Assembly (NCBI GenBank): GCA_022821235.1
Contig: JAJEEA010000448.1
Span: forward strand, 1 to 39,898
From: Vicinamibacteria bacterium
Lineage (GTDB): Bacteria > Acidobacteriota > Vicinamibacteria > Vicinamibacterales > UBA8438
DNA: 39,898 nt
Reading direction: 5' to 3'
The stretch's first letter is position 1. Every line of letters begins with the position of its first letter. The position numbers and the translations under genes were made by a program. Under the pieces are notes generated by a model. That model did not search any database and was not told the DNA's origin. It worked only from the letters and a program-made list of their open reading frames with translations. This document shows positions 31,228 to 39,589 of this stretch, piece after piece.

Positions 31228-32523
31228 GTGACACGGAGCAACCCAGGCCCCCGCCGTCTCGCCGCGCTCGTCCTCGCTCTCGGCATGCTGGCCGCCCTCG
31301 CGCCCCCGGCCGCCGCCCAGGACTCGGCGGGCGTCCGCATGGTCCCCCCGGAGGGCGACGGCGCCCGCTGGTGGTCGCGCTGGCGGGGCCCGTCGGGGCA
31401 GGGCGTGGTCGAGGGCACGGGGTACCCCGACCGCTGGTCGGACACCGAGAACGTCCTCTGGAAGGTCCCCGTGCCCGGCCGCGGCCATTCCTCGCCCATC
31501 GTGTGGGAGGACCGCATCTTCCTGACCACGTCGCGCGACCGCGGGCGGCGGGTCTCGATCCTGGCTTTCCGCCGGTCCGACGGCATGCTGCTGTGGCAGG
31601 CCGACGCCCCGAACGGCCCGGGCGAGCGCACCCACGGCAAGAACAGCCCGGCGTCGGCGACGGTGACCACCGACGGCGAGCGGGTGTACGCCTCGTTCGG
31701 CAGCCGCGGGCTGCTCGCCGTCGACTTCGACGGCAACATCCTCTGGCACCGCGAGCTGGGCCGCATCGACAACTATCACGGCCCCGCCGGGTCGCCGCTG
31801 CTCTACCGCGACACCATCATCATCTACCAGGACCAGAACCGCGGCGCGTTCGTCATCGCCCTCGACGCCCGCACCGGGGAGACGCGTTGGCGGACCCCGC
31901 GGGCCGCGCGGGTCGGCTGGGGAACCCCCATCGCCATCAGCGTCGGCGACCACGACGAGCTGATCGTGAGCAGCCAGCGGTTCGTTCAGTCCTACAATCC
32001 GTCGACCGGCGAGGAGCTGTGGCGTTGCGAGGGCATGCTGCGCGAGGTCATCCCCACCCCCGCGGTCGGGCACGGGCTGGTCTACTGCGCCTCGGGCCGG
32101 GCGGGGCCGACCCTGGCCATCCGGCCGGGCGGACGCGGCGACGTCACCCGCACCCACGTCGAGTGGAGCATCACCCGCGGGTCGCCGTTCGTCCCGTCGC
32201 CGACCGTCTACGGCGACTACCTGTACCAGATCAACGACATGTCGAGCATCATCACGTGCCTGAACGCGCGGACCGGCGAGACGGTGTGGCAGGAACGCCT
32301 CGGCCGCCCGCGGCGCGAGGGCATCTCGGCGTCGCCGATCGTCGTCGACGACAAGCTGTTCGTCACCAACGACGAGGGCCAGACCTTCGTGCTGAAGACG
32401 GGTCCGGAGTTCGAGATCCTGCACGTCAACGACATCGGGGCCTCCACTCTCGCCTCGCCGGCGCTGGTCGACGGCATCTGGTACATCCGGACCGCGGACG
32501 AGCTGTTCGCCATCGGGCATTGA
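31228..32523 (+). CDS. Secreted PQQ-like beta-propeller protein
   Basis: The 431-residue protein starts at GTG 31228 (AGGAG eight bases upstream) with a signal peptide (LAALVLALGMLAALAPPAAAQ). RWRGPSGQGVVEGTGYPDRWSDTENVLWKVPVPGRGHSSPIVW is the propeller entry motif, close to that of the 7188 gene. Blades contain LLAVDFDGNILWHREL, VIALDARTGETRWRT and CLNARTGETVWQERLG. No catalytic PQQ signature is seen, so a scaffold or ligand-binding role is as likely as an enzymatic one. The ORF track start at 30880 runs through the repeat and is rejected. Confidence 0.85.
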   Translation: MTRSNPGPRRLAALVLALGMLAALAPPAAAQDSAGVRMVPPEGDGARWWSRWRGPSGQGVVEGTGYPDRWSDTENVLWKVPVPGRGHSSPIVWEDRIFLTTSRDRGRRVSILAFRRSDGMLLWQADAPNGPGERTHGKNSPASATVTTDGERVYASFGSRGLLAVDFDGNILWHRELGRIDNYHGPAGSPLLYRDTIIIYQDQNRGAFVIALDARTGETRWRTPRAARVGWGTPIAISVGDHDELIVSSQRFVQSYNPSTGEELWRCEGMLREVIPTPAVGHGLVYCASGRAGPTLAIRPGGRGDVTRTHVEWSITRGSPFVPSPTVYGDYLYQINDMSSIITCLNARTGETVWQERLGRPRREGISASPIVVDDKLFVTNDEGQTFVLKTGPEFEILHVNDIGASTLASPALVDGIWYIRTADELFAIGH

Positions 32524-33062
32524 CCCTGTCGTCGGCGACCCGCGGGCCCGCCGGCGTGAACCCGTTCCCGCCGTGCGGCCCCTTGCCCTCCCGAGGACCG
32601 CGTGAAAGCCCATCCCGCGACCCCGCGGCCGGCGCACCACGACACCATTGTGACGTGACGGCGCCCGGCCCGTTCGGCCGCTCGATTCACGGGAGCGGCC
32701 CGGGCCGGCGCGCGCGAACGCGCCGCCGTGGGGTCCGGCGCTCGGCACCGGGGCTCTGCGTGCCGCTTGCGCGGGGGCGCACCACTTTGTTGTCGTGCAC
32801 CCCTGCGGGCGTTGCGCCTTGTCCGTCAGGATCGTTCCGTGGTACCCTGATGCGCAGTCGTCATTCCTGACCGTTCCCTTGCCGCGGGACGCCCCGTCCC
32901 GCGGGCACCCCGCTCCACGCACGGTTTCACCCGGGGATTGCCGGCCCGATACCCGCAAGAGTGTAGTTTCCGTTCGACGGGCAAGGACAGGATTGTAGAG
33001 CCGGCGCGTCTCCCGCCGCCCGGGAGGCGTCGTTCTCCAGGTGCGCCGCGAGCCCCGCCCAA
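32524..33062. other. Gene-free spacer upstream of the PHA locus
   Basis: About 540 bases without a supported gene; ORFs here are Arg-rich shadows. No repeat or hairpin stood out. The sigma-54-type promoter begins directly after this stretch. Confidence 0.5.
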
Positions 33063-33079
33063 TTGGCACGACGTTTGCT
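33063..33079 (+). promoter_or_regulatory. Sigma-54 (RpoN) type -24/-12 promoter
   Basis: TTGGCACG-ACGT-TTGCT matches the RpoN consensus TGGCACG-N4-TTGCW. GG and GC are separated by ten bases, as required. Transcription would start near 33090, about 100 bases before the small ORF and about 410 before the ketosynthase gene. RpoN promoters need an enhancer-binding activator, and none is in the window. Confidence 0.75.
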
Positions 33080-33187
33080 TGACGTTATCGATAGACAAGA
33101 GAGGCTGACAGACAAGAAAGAAGATTGCCGTTTCCCCGTTCGAATCGTTCCGGCGCTGGTCGATCCGGCGCCCTGGAGACCTGTCAA

Positions 33188-33394
33188 ATGACTGCTGCAC
33201 GCAACGATTTCCTCGTGGAAGATCATGGCCCCCTGACTGCACGCCCGGGTGACGGGCGTCCCGAACCCGCGGTCGACGACGACACTTGGGGCGACTGTCC
33301 GTGGGTCGAGCGGAATCCCTCGGCTGCCGCGCAACGGCGCGAGACCGCCGTCTGGATCGAGGAGATTCTGGCCGAAGTCGATCGACGGCCCTGA
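33188..33394 (+). CDS. Small hypothetical acidic protein at the head of the PHA locus
   Basis: The 68-residue ORF from ATG 33188 is acidic (PAVDDDTWGDCPWVERNPS) with a predicted C-terminal helix (ETAVWIEEILAEVDRRP). No family is recognised. It lies between the sigma-54-type promoter and the ketosynthase gene on the same strand, so it would be the first gene of that transcript. The ORF track extends it upstream by 21 codons without support. Its amino-acid make-up is less Arg-rich than the shadows, which modestly favours a real gene. Confidence 0.45.
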   Translation: MTAARNDFLVEDHGPLTARPGDGRPEPAVDDDTWGDCPWVERNPSAAAQRRETAVWIEEILAEVDRRP

Positions 33395-33502
33395 CCGGCC
33401 CGTGAGGCCCTGCCGGACCCGGGCGCCGGCTCGGCCCGCCCCGTCCCGGAGGCTCCGGCACAGCCCGCGGCCACCGACCCAGGCACCGGAGACGAAAGAG
33501 AA

Positions 33503-35461
33503 ATGAAGCCATTTGTCGTGAACTCGCACCGCCGCCTCGTCTTCCCGTCCAACTTCTTCCCGGAGCCGGACTTCTCGTCCATCGACACCGTCGAGGACCT
33601 CGCGGCCATCGTGCGGCGCGACTTCGAGGTCAAGGCGCCGACCGGTTCCGAGATCCGGGAACGCGCGGAATCGGGCGGGTACGCCAACCGGTACGAGCTG
33701 CTGCGCGACCTCGGGCTGCACCTGTTCTGGATGAACCGCTACGTCATCACCATGTACGAGAAGCGGCCGACGCGGTGGCGCGACGTGCCCCGGCGCCGCG
33801 ACGACATCTTCCTCCCGGCCCTGACGCCCTGGGAGGACGGCGAACGCAAGGTCGCCGCCGTCGAGTCGTGCTACCGGCAGCTTCCCGCGGCGTGGGCGCC
33901 CGAGGTCGAGCACGAGCTGTTCCGGATGCTCTTCGACGTGTTCCGCCACAAGCGGCACCACGCCACCGACCTGCCGGCAATCAAGCCGACGGTCGCCGAG
34001 GCCGTCGCCACCGGGTCGCAGCTCGTGTATCGCCTGGGCTCGTTCGAGCCCGACTATCCGCGGTTCAGCCTGGGCGAGATCCTCGACTGCCACGAGAGCG
34101 TGCCCGAGCTCGAGGCCCTGCGCCGCTGGACCATGACCCTGCACAATCAGTACCCCTGGGACCGCTCGGACACCCGGCTGACCCCGGTGGGGGCCCTCAA
34201 GCCCGACGACGTGGTGGTGGTCTACCAGCCCCGCACCGCTGACGTGCTCGACTTCATCCGGCGCGTGAAGAACGGCGCGCCGCGGCGGCCGCGCATTCCT
34301 CCCGCGGCCCCGCCGCGGCGGCCCCTCGACCCCCTCGCCCCCGTGCAGGTGCGGTCGCAGTTCGCGGTGCAGCCCCGCATCGAGTCGCTCGCCGTCCGGC
34401 GGGGCGAGATCCTCTGCACCAACGACGACATCATCCGCAACTCGGCCTCGAACTGGTCGCCCATGAGCGCGGCCGAGATCGCGGCCAAGACCGGCATCGA
34501 GAGCCGCTGCTACACGGAAGGCGGCCTGGAGCACCTCGCGCTCGACGCGGCGGCGAGCGCGCTCGACCGGGCAGACCGGTCGCCGGAAGAGATGGGCGCG
34601 GTCATCTTCTGCACCTGCACCAACACCCGGCTCCTGCCCTCGGCCGCGACGTGGCTCTCCGGGCAGCTCGGCATGTTCCAGACCCACACCTCGGTCGATC
34701 TCGTCGCGGCCTGCGCCGGCTTCCCCTACGGCCTCGTCGACGCCGTGCGCATCCTGCAGGAGGTCCGGCGCCCGATCCTGCTCGTCTGCGCCGAGAAGTT
34801 CTCCGACAAGGTGGGCAGCGTGCGCACGTCGCGCATGATCTTCGGCGACGGCGCCGCCGCCCTCGTCGTGGCCCCGGCCCCGGACGGCGCCGACGGCGAC
34901 GTGGACGTGCTGCAGACCTACGCCAGCGGCCCCGAGAGCCAGGTGAACTCGATCATCTGGCCGAACGTCGAGTTCGGCTGCGACATCACCGTCTACGGGC
35001 CGGAGGTCAAGGCGCTGGTGAAGCGGTACCTCGAGCAGATGATCGGGGAGCTGCAGGCCCTGCCCCATCCCGACGGCGGGGCGGGAAGCCTGGTCGACGC
35101 CGTCGACCTGATCATCCCGCACCAGGCGAACAAGCGGATGGTCATCGACCTCGCCGAGCAGGCGGGCATCGGCCGCGACCGGATGTACTTCAACATCGCG
35201 CGGGTCGGCAACACGTCGGCGGCCAGCATTCCCTTGGCGATCCACGACGCGGTGCGCGAGGGCGTGCTCTCGGCGCCGACGCGGGTGTTCACGCCGGGCT
35301 TCGGGGCCGGGGCCGTCGCCGGCTACGCCGTGCTGCGCATCGACCCCGCCGTCGTCGCACCGGAGCGGACGGGGCCGCCGCTGGCGATGGACGCCGGCCC
35401 GCTGCCGGCGCCGCCCCACACGTCGTCGTCGGCCGACGTCGAGGCCGCGTTCGGAGGCTGA
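33503..35461 (+). CDS. FabH-like ketosynthase III with a 285-residue N-terminal extension
   Basis: 652 residues in two parts. About 290-615 is a KAS III/thiolase-fold domain with the complete Cys-His-Asn triad: C404 (VAACAGFPYG), H540 (LIIPHQANKRM) and N570 (RVGNTSAASIP), plus FGDGAAALVV. Residues 1-285 (WMNRYVITMYEKRPTRWRDVP...) match no domain I can name and end in a Pro-Arg linker. FabH-type enzymes condense an acyl-CoA with malonyl-ACP or malonyl-CoA; NphT7-like members make acetoacetyl-CoA. Since phaB, phasin and phaC follow and no thiolase gene is seen, it may supply 3-ketoacyl-CoA for PHA synthesis. Start: GAAAGAGAA precedes ATG 33503. Confidence 0.87.
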   Translation: MKPFVVNSHRRLVFPSNFFPEPDFSSIDTVEDLAAIVRRDFEVKAPTGSEIRERAESGGYANRYELLRDLGLHLFWMNRYVITMYEKRPTRWRDVPRRRDDIFLPALTPWEDGERKVAAVESCYRQLPAAWAPEVEHELFRMLFDVFRHKRHHATDLPAIKPTVAEAVATGSQLVYRLGSFEPDYPRFSLGEILDCHESVPELEALRRWTMTLHNQYPWDRSDTRLTPVGALKPDDVVVVYQPRTADVLDFIRRVKNGAPRRPRIPPAAPPRRPLDPLAPVQVRSQFAVQPRIESLAVRRGEILCTNDDIIRNSASNWSPMSAAEIAAKTGIESRCYTEGGLEHLALDAAASALDRADRSPEEMGAVIFCTCTNTRLLPSAATWLSGQLGMFQTHTSVDLVAACAGFPYGLVDAVRILQEVRRPILLVCAEKFSDKVGSVRTSRMIFGDGAAALVVAPAPDGADGDVDVLQTYASGPESQVNSIIWPNVEFGCDITVYGPEVKALVKRYLEQMIGELQALPHPDGGAGSLVDAVDLIIPHQANKRMVIDLAEQAGIGRDRMYFNIARVGNTSAASIPLAIHDAVREGVLSAPTRVFTPGFGAGAVAGYAVLRIDPAVVAPERTGPPLAMDAGPLPAPPHTSSSADVEAAFGG

Positions 35462-35493
35462 CTTCGGGCCGGCCCGGAGCCGACGCCGGCTCC

Positions 35494-35517
35494 TCGAGGG
35501 CCCCGCGGGGCCCTCGA
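35494..35517 (+). terminator. Perfect 24-bp palindrome after the ketosynthase gene
   Basis: TCGAGGGCCCC pairs with GGGGCCCTCGA around GC. It lies 33 bases after the stop and has no clear T-run (GTGTTAACCTT follows). It may attenuate transcription into phaB. The rest of the 331-base gap to 35792 holds no gene. Confidence 0.5.
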
Positions 35518-35792
35518 CGGCCGTGTTAACCTTCGGGCCGATTTGCGGGGTCGGCGGCGGCGGCTGGCGGCAGCGCCTCGCCGGAATCCGGCGAGGCCCG
35601 ACGGGGGCGTGGCGACCGCCGGCACCGGACCGGTGACCGGGGAGCCCGGCCGGTCACCCGCCCCGGGCCGGGGCACTGGACGCCGGGCCGGGGGGCCAGG
35701 CCGAATCACCCGGGACGTCTTCCCGGTGCAGGACGCTTCGCCGGCCGAGCTGCGGCGGGCTCTCGGCGATGGGCGAGCGTGGAGGAGCGAGG

Positions 35793-36533
35793 ATGTTCAC
35801 AGGAAGGGTCGCCGTCGTCACCGGGGGTTGCCGAGGCATCGGGGCCGCCATCACCCGGAATCTCGCCGAGGCCGGCGCCCACGTCGCGGCCGGCTACAAC
35901 CGGGGGGCGAAGGCGGCCGAGGCGCTCGCGGCCGGCCTGCGGGCCGAGGGCCGCTCGATCTCGCTGCACCAGGGCAACGTGGCCGAGCCCGAGGCCTGCT
36001 CGCGCGTGGTGCAGGAGGTGCTCGACCAGCACGGGCGCATCGACTTCCTCGTCAACAACGCCGGCATCAACGTCGACAAGACGGTGCGCAAGATGACCGT
36101 CGACGACTGGCACGCCGTCCTCCGGGTGAACCTCTCCGGCGCGTTCTACATGATCAAGGCGGTGCTCAACCACATGATCGAGCGCCAGAGCGGCCGCATC
36201 GTCAACATCAGCTCGGTCATCGGGCAGAGCGGCAACATCGGACAGGCCAACTACGCGGCGTCGAAGTCGGGCCAGTTCGGCTTCACCAAGAGCCTCGCCC
36301 TCGAGGTGGCGCGCAAGGGCATCACCGTCAACTGCGTCGCCCCCGGGTTCATCGAGACCGAGATGGTCGCCTCGGTCCCCAAGCCGGTCCTCGAGCAGGT
36401 GATCGGCCGCATCCCGGTGGGCCGCCTCGGGCAGGCCTCGGAGGTCGCGCGCTGCGTGCGGTTCCTCCTCGAGGACGAGGCCGGGTACATCACGGGCGCG
36501 GTCCTGACCGTCAACGGCGGCCTGGAGATGTAG
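35793..36533 (+). CDS. phaB: Acetoacetyl-CoA reductase (PhaB-like SDR)
   Basis: The 246-residue short-chain dehydrogenase has the usual PhaB length. The Rossmann motif is VVTGGCRGIG (TGxxxGIG), followed by NNAGIN, the catalytic Ser in NISSVIGQSG, and YAASK with Tyr and Lys. PGFIETEMV and the closing GAVLTVNGGLEM are typical of PhaB/FabG. PhaB reduces acetoacetyl-CoA to (R)-3-hydroxybutyryl-CoA with NADPH; FabG activity cannot be excluded, but the neighbours favour PHA. GGAGGA six bases before ATG 35793 decides the start over 35769. Copy B of the repeat begins one base after its stop. Confidence 0.88.
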   Translation: MFTGRVAVVTGGCRGIGAAITRNLAEAGAHVAAGYNRGAKAAEALAAGLRAEGRSISLHQGNVAEPEACSRVVQEVLDQHGRIDFLVNNAGINVDKTVRKMTVDDWHAVLRVNLSGAFYMIKAVLNHMIERQSGRIVNISSVIGQSGNIGQANYAASKSGQFGFTKSLALEVARKGITVNCVAPGFIETEMVASVPKPVLEQVIGRIPVGRLGQASEVARCVRFLLEDEAGYITGAVLTVNGGLEM

Positions 36534-36720
36534 CGACCCGCGGTGAAAACCGCGCGATGCACCGCGCCCGGGGGGCGGCGGCGTATCGCCGAGGCGCCCG
36601 CCGGACAAGGCGCGACGAGGGAGAATGTTGGGCATGTTCGACCGAGGAGCAACGCAGTCCGGCGGGATGCATCACCGCTCGAATGCAGTGGGCACTTTCT
36701 CCGCGGGCTGGTAGGGCGGC
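36534..36720 (+). repeat. Dispersed stop-adjacent repeat, copy B
   Basis: It begins one base after the phaB stop. Pairings seen: GCGGT-GAAA-ACCGC (36540-36553, GNRA loop); long stem CCCGCCGGAC (36597-36606) with GTCCGGCGGG (36657-36666); inner hairpin GAATGT-TGGGC-ATGTTC (36623-36639) with two G-U pairs. Copies A and C change paired bases in a compensating way. Confidence 0.75.
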
Positions 36721-36726
36721 TGCCGC

Positions 36727-37089
36727 ATGTCCACCAAGCGATCCGGCCCCGACGCCGGCCTCGGCGAGTTCATTCGCCGCCAGCGCGAGCTCGGCCACCT
36801 GTCGGTCCGCCAGCTCGCCGACGTGTGCGGCATCTCCAACGCCTATCTCAGCCAGATCGAGCGCGGCCTTCGCAACCCCAGCAGCTTCGTCCTCAAGGCC
36901 CTCGCCGACGGGCTGGAGATGTCCGCCGAGACGCTGTACGCGCAGGCCGGCATCCTCGATCCGTCGGACGGCGAGGCGAGCGACGTCGTCGAGGCGATCC
37001 GCCGCGACCCCTACCTGTCGGCCCGCCAGCGCGAGATGCTCGTCGAGATGTACGAGTCGTTCCGCAAGGTGAACGACGCGAGCGGGTGA
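36727..37089 (+). CDS. XRE-family regulator of the PHA locus
   Basis: The 120-residue protein has a Cro/C1-type helix-turn-helix (LGEFIRRQRELGHLSVRQLADVCGISNAYLSQIERGLRNPS, about 12-55). The C-terminal half (AQAGILDP...AIRRDPYLSARQREMLVEMYESFRKV) is shared by XRE regulators encoded beside phasin and PHA synthase genes. It probably represses the phasin gene, perhaps sensing PHA granules as PhaR does, though it is unrelated to PhaR of Proteobacteria. It lies 183 bases before the phasin start; that spacer contains a direct repeat overlapping the promoter. Confidence 0.83.
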   Translation: MSTKRSGPDAGLGEFIRRQRELGHLSVRQLADVCGISNAYLSQIERGLRNPSSFVLKALADGLEMSAETLYAQAGILDPSDGEASDVVEAIRRDPYLSARQREMLVEMYESFRKVNDASG

Positions 37090-37151
37090 CGCGCGCTTCG
37101 CGCCGGCCGGCATCGCCTCCGAGCGCCTCCGGCGCAACTCCCCAAGACTGC

Positions 37152-37180
37152 TTGCAAAAGTTACCGCTCCTTGTTACCAT
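37152..37180 (+). promoter_or_regulatory. Phasin promoter with a GTTACC direct repeat
   Basis: TTGCAA (37152-37157), a 17-base spacer and TACCAT (37175-37180) form a reasonable sigma-70 promoter. GTTACC occurs at 37160-37165 and 37173-37178, 13 bases apart and overlapping the -10; it is a plausible operator for the adjacent XRE protein. Confidence 0.5.
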
Positions 37181-37272
37181 CCCCTCGTCCATCGACGGGC
37201 GCGACCGGTGCTCGCGTGAGAACGGACGCCGGCGCCGGGCCGCACCCACGGTAATTCGGAGGGAGAACCCCC

Positions 37273-37809
37273 ATGATCAACTGGACCAAGCAGACCGACG
37301 ACATGCTGCAGGCGTGGACGGACACCCAGAAGAAGCTCTGGAGCGGTTGGGCCGAGGCGACGGAGCAGCAGGCCAGCCAGGCCCAGCTCGCCGAGACCTG
37401 GCGCAAGGCCGTCGACACCTGGGAAGAGGCGGTCAAGAACGGCCTCGAGACGCAGAAGGCGGTCATCGGCAGCATCGCCGACAGCGCGTCGGCCGTCCCC
37501 GGCATTCCCAAGGACCTGCTGGACTGGGCCGAGCAGACGCAGGCCCTCGGCAACCGCTGGACCGAGGCCCAGGCCGAGCTGTGGGAGAGCTACTTCGGCA
37601 TGGTCCGCAAGGCGGTGCCGGTGAAGATGCTGGGCACCATCGACGACGAGAACCAGAAGCTGTTCGCTGCATGGCAGGAGTCGGTGGAGAAGGTCAGCGC
37701 GGCCCAGTCGGCGTGGGCGCAGATGTGGACCGAACGCGCCGCCGACGCGGTGCCGAAGGGCACGCGGACGGCCGCGAAGGCGAGGCCGGCCGCCAAGAGC
37801 GCCGCGTAG
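37273..37809 (+). CDS. Phasin-like PHA granule protein
   Basis: The 178-residue, Trp-rich, almost fully helical protein starts MINWTKQTDDMLQAWTDTQKKLW and contains TEQQASQAQLAETWRKAVDTWEEAV. The tail KGTRTAAKARPAAKSAA is Lys/Ala-rich and resembles DNA-binding phasin tails such as that of PhaF, which tie granules to the nucleoid. It lies between the XRE regulator and phaC. GGAGGGAG precedes ATG 37273. It could instead act as a PhaE-like synthase subunit, but a separate PhaE-like gene begins at 39590, so phasin is favoured. Confidence 0.78.
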   Translation: MINWTKQTDDMLQAWTDTQKKLWSGWAEATEQQASQAQLAETWRKAVDTWEEAVKNGLETQKAVIGSIADSASAVPGIPKDLLDWAEQTQALGNRWTEAQAELWESYFGMVRKAVPVKMLGTIDDENQKLFAAWQESVEKVSAAQSAWAQMWTERAADAVPKGTRTAAKARPAAKSAA

Positions 37810-38048
37810 CGGCAAGGACCGTCCCGCGGGAGTCTGCGCCCGGGCGCGGCACGGCTCCTGCCGGCCCGGTCGCGCGGCGGGGAGGTCGGCGGCGACGCAA
37901 TCCGGGCGAACCGCGATTCGCGGATTGCCCCGGCAGGCGACCCGACCCGTAGCGGCGGGCGGTGGTCGCCGCAGCCCGATCGATGACGAATCCGGCCGGC
38001 GCCGGCGCGTCCGGCGTCGGCGCTCGTTTCGCGGAGGAGATGACCGGC

Positions 38049-39128
38049 ATGTCGGTGCAGCCCAACCCCGGCGGCGAGAACGCCTGGTCGGCCTGGCAGA
38101 CCGAGATCGAGCGCACCATGCAGCGCGTGCGCAACATCGGCGAGCTCGTGGCCGAGTCGAACGAGCCCGCGGTCGGGCAGAGCCCGCGCCGGGAGGTCTG
38201 CCGCAAGCACAAGGCGCGGCTGTACCGCTACGACGGCGAGGCCCGCCACGGCACCCCGGTGCTCTTCGTCCCGAACCTCGGCATCAGCCGCCCCACCGTC
38301 TTCGACCTCCTGCCCCAGGCCAGCTTCATCGGCTACATGGTGGAGCAGGGATTCCCGTTCTATCTGCTCGACTGGGGCGTCTTCGGCCCCGAGGACGACC
38401 ACCTGACGTTCGCCGACTGCGCCACCCGCATCCTGCCCCGCATGGGGCGGAAGCTGCTGGCCGACGCCGACGCCGAGGCCTGCTCCGTGGTGGGCTACTG
38501 CATGGGGTCCCCCCTCGCGGTCAGCTTCCTCGGCAGCCACCCCGACTTCCCGGTCCGGAACCTCGTCAACCTCGCAGGCCCCATCGACTTCTCGCACGCG
38601 GGCCTGTTCGGCTGCTGGCTCGATCGCCGGTACTTCGACGTCGACAAGCTGGTCGACACGATGGGGCAGATGCCGGCCGAGATGGTGCAGCTCGGCTTCA
38701 AGCTGCTGCGGCCCACCATGGACCTGAGCACGGGCCTGAACCTCTGGTGGAACGCCTGGAACGACCGTTATCTGGAAGGCTACAAGGCGCTCCGGAAGTG
38801 GGCCAACGGTTACGTCCCGTTTCCCGGCGAGTTCTTCCGGCAGTGGGTCAAGGACTTCTACCAGGAGAACCGTCTGGCGCAGGGCACCCTTCGACTCAAC
38901 GGGCGGCCGGTCGACGTGGGCAGCATCACGTGCCCCCTCCTCGTGGTCGGGGCCCGCGACGACAACATCGCCCCGCCGGCCGGGGTCCGGGCGCTCGTCG
39001 ACCTCGTCGGCAGCCGGGACAAGGACTACAGGGAGCTGCCCGGCGGGCACATCTCGCTGATCGCCGGCCGGAGCGCGTCGCGCGACTGCTGGCCGCACGT
39101 GGCGAGCTGGCTGGCGGCGCGATCGTAA
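38049..39128 (+). CDS. phaC: Class III poly(3-hydroxyalkanoate) synthase subunit PhaC
   Basis: The 359-residue alpha/beta hydrolase has the length of class III PhaC. The lipase-like box GYCMGS holds nucleophile C151, with D305 (GARDDNIAPP) and H334 (PGGHISL); spacing agrees with C149-D302-H331 of Allochromatium. VLFVPNLGISRPTVFDLLP and FPFYLLDWG are typical family motifs. It polymerises (R)-3-hydroxyacyl-CoA and in class III needs PhaE, which starts at 39590. I chose ATG 38049 because GGAGGA lies ten bases before it and the length then fits the family; 37962, 37983 and 38040 are alternatives. Copy C of the repeat starts one base after its stop. Confidence 0.9.
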   Translation: MSVQPNPGGENAWSAWQTEIERTMQRVRNIGELVAESNEPAVGQSPRREVCRKHKARLYRYDGEARHGTPVLFVPNLGISRPTVFDLLPQASFIGYMVEQGFPFYLLDWGVFGPEDDHLTFADCATRILPRMGRKLLADADAEACSVVGYCMGSPLAVSFLGSHPDFPVRNLVNLAGPIDFSHAGLFGCWLDRRYFDVDKLVDTMGQMPAEMVQLGFKLLRPTMDLSTGLNLWWNAWNDRYLEGYKALRKWANGYVPFPGEFFRQWVKDFYQENRLAQGTLRLNGRPVDVGSITCPLLVVGARDDNIAPPAGVRALVDLVGSRDKDYRELPGGHISLIAGRSASRDCWPHVASWLAARS

Positions 39129-39310
39129 CGGCCCGTGGCGAAATCCCGCGTTGCACCGCGCCCGGAGGACGCCGGCGGATCATGGAGGCGCCCGCCTGAC
39201 GAGGCGCGACGAGGGAGAGTATCGGGCATACTCGACCGAGGAAGCAACGCAGTCAGGCGGGGTGCATCGGCCGCTCGAACGCAACGGGGGGACTCTCGGC
39301 GGGCTGGCAG
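39129..39310 (+). repeat. Dispersed stop-adjacent repeat, copy C
   Basis: It begins one base after the phaC stop (CGGCCCGTGGCGAAATCCCG). The long stem is CCCGCCTGAC (39191-39200) with GTCAGGCGGG (39252-39261), and the inner hairpin GAGTAT-CGGGC-ATACTC (39217-39233) is perfectly paired. Relative to copy B, one pair in the long stem and three in the hairpin change while pairing is kept. The following 280 bases to 39589 hold no gene. Confidence 0.75.
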
Positions 39311-39589
39311 GCATCGGTGCCGCGCCACGGCGCCGATTGCCGACGAGGTCGTTGGGCAGAGAGCAGACCCCGAGGCGACCGCGCCACGGCCGGGAGCCCG
39401 CGCCGAGGAACGGCGTCGACCTCTGCAGGGCGGTTGGGCGCCGAGCGGATTCGCAGGCGACAGTTGCAGGCCGAGGACAGTGATCGACATGATTTGCCGC
39501 GTGCACCCGGACACGGCCCGTTTTCCACGGTCTCCCGGGCCTGCCGCGTGGCAAGGTGATTCTCGTCACCGTCCCGAGGGAGCTTCGTA

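Noticed and set aside
33395-33420. CCGGCCCGTGAGG after the small ORF stop as a fifth repeat copy
   Set aside because: Only the first few bases match; the middle of the element and its stems are absent.
32927-35419. 830-residue minus-strand ORF opposite the ketosynthase
   Set aside because: Shadow of a gene with a complete Cys-His-Asn triad.
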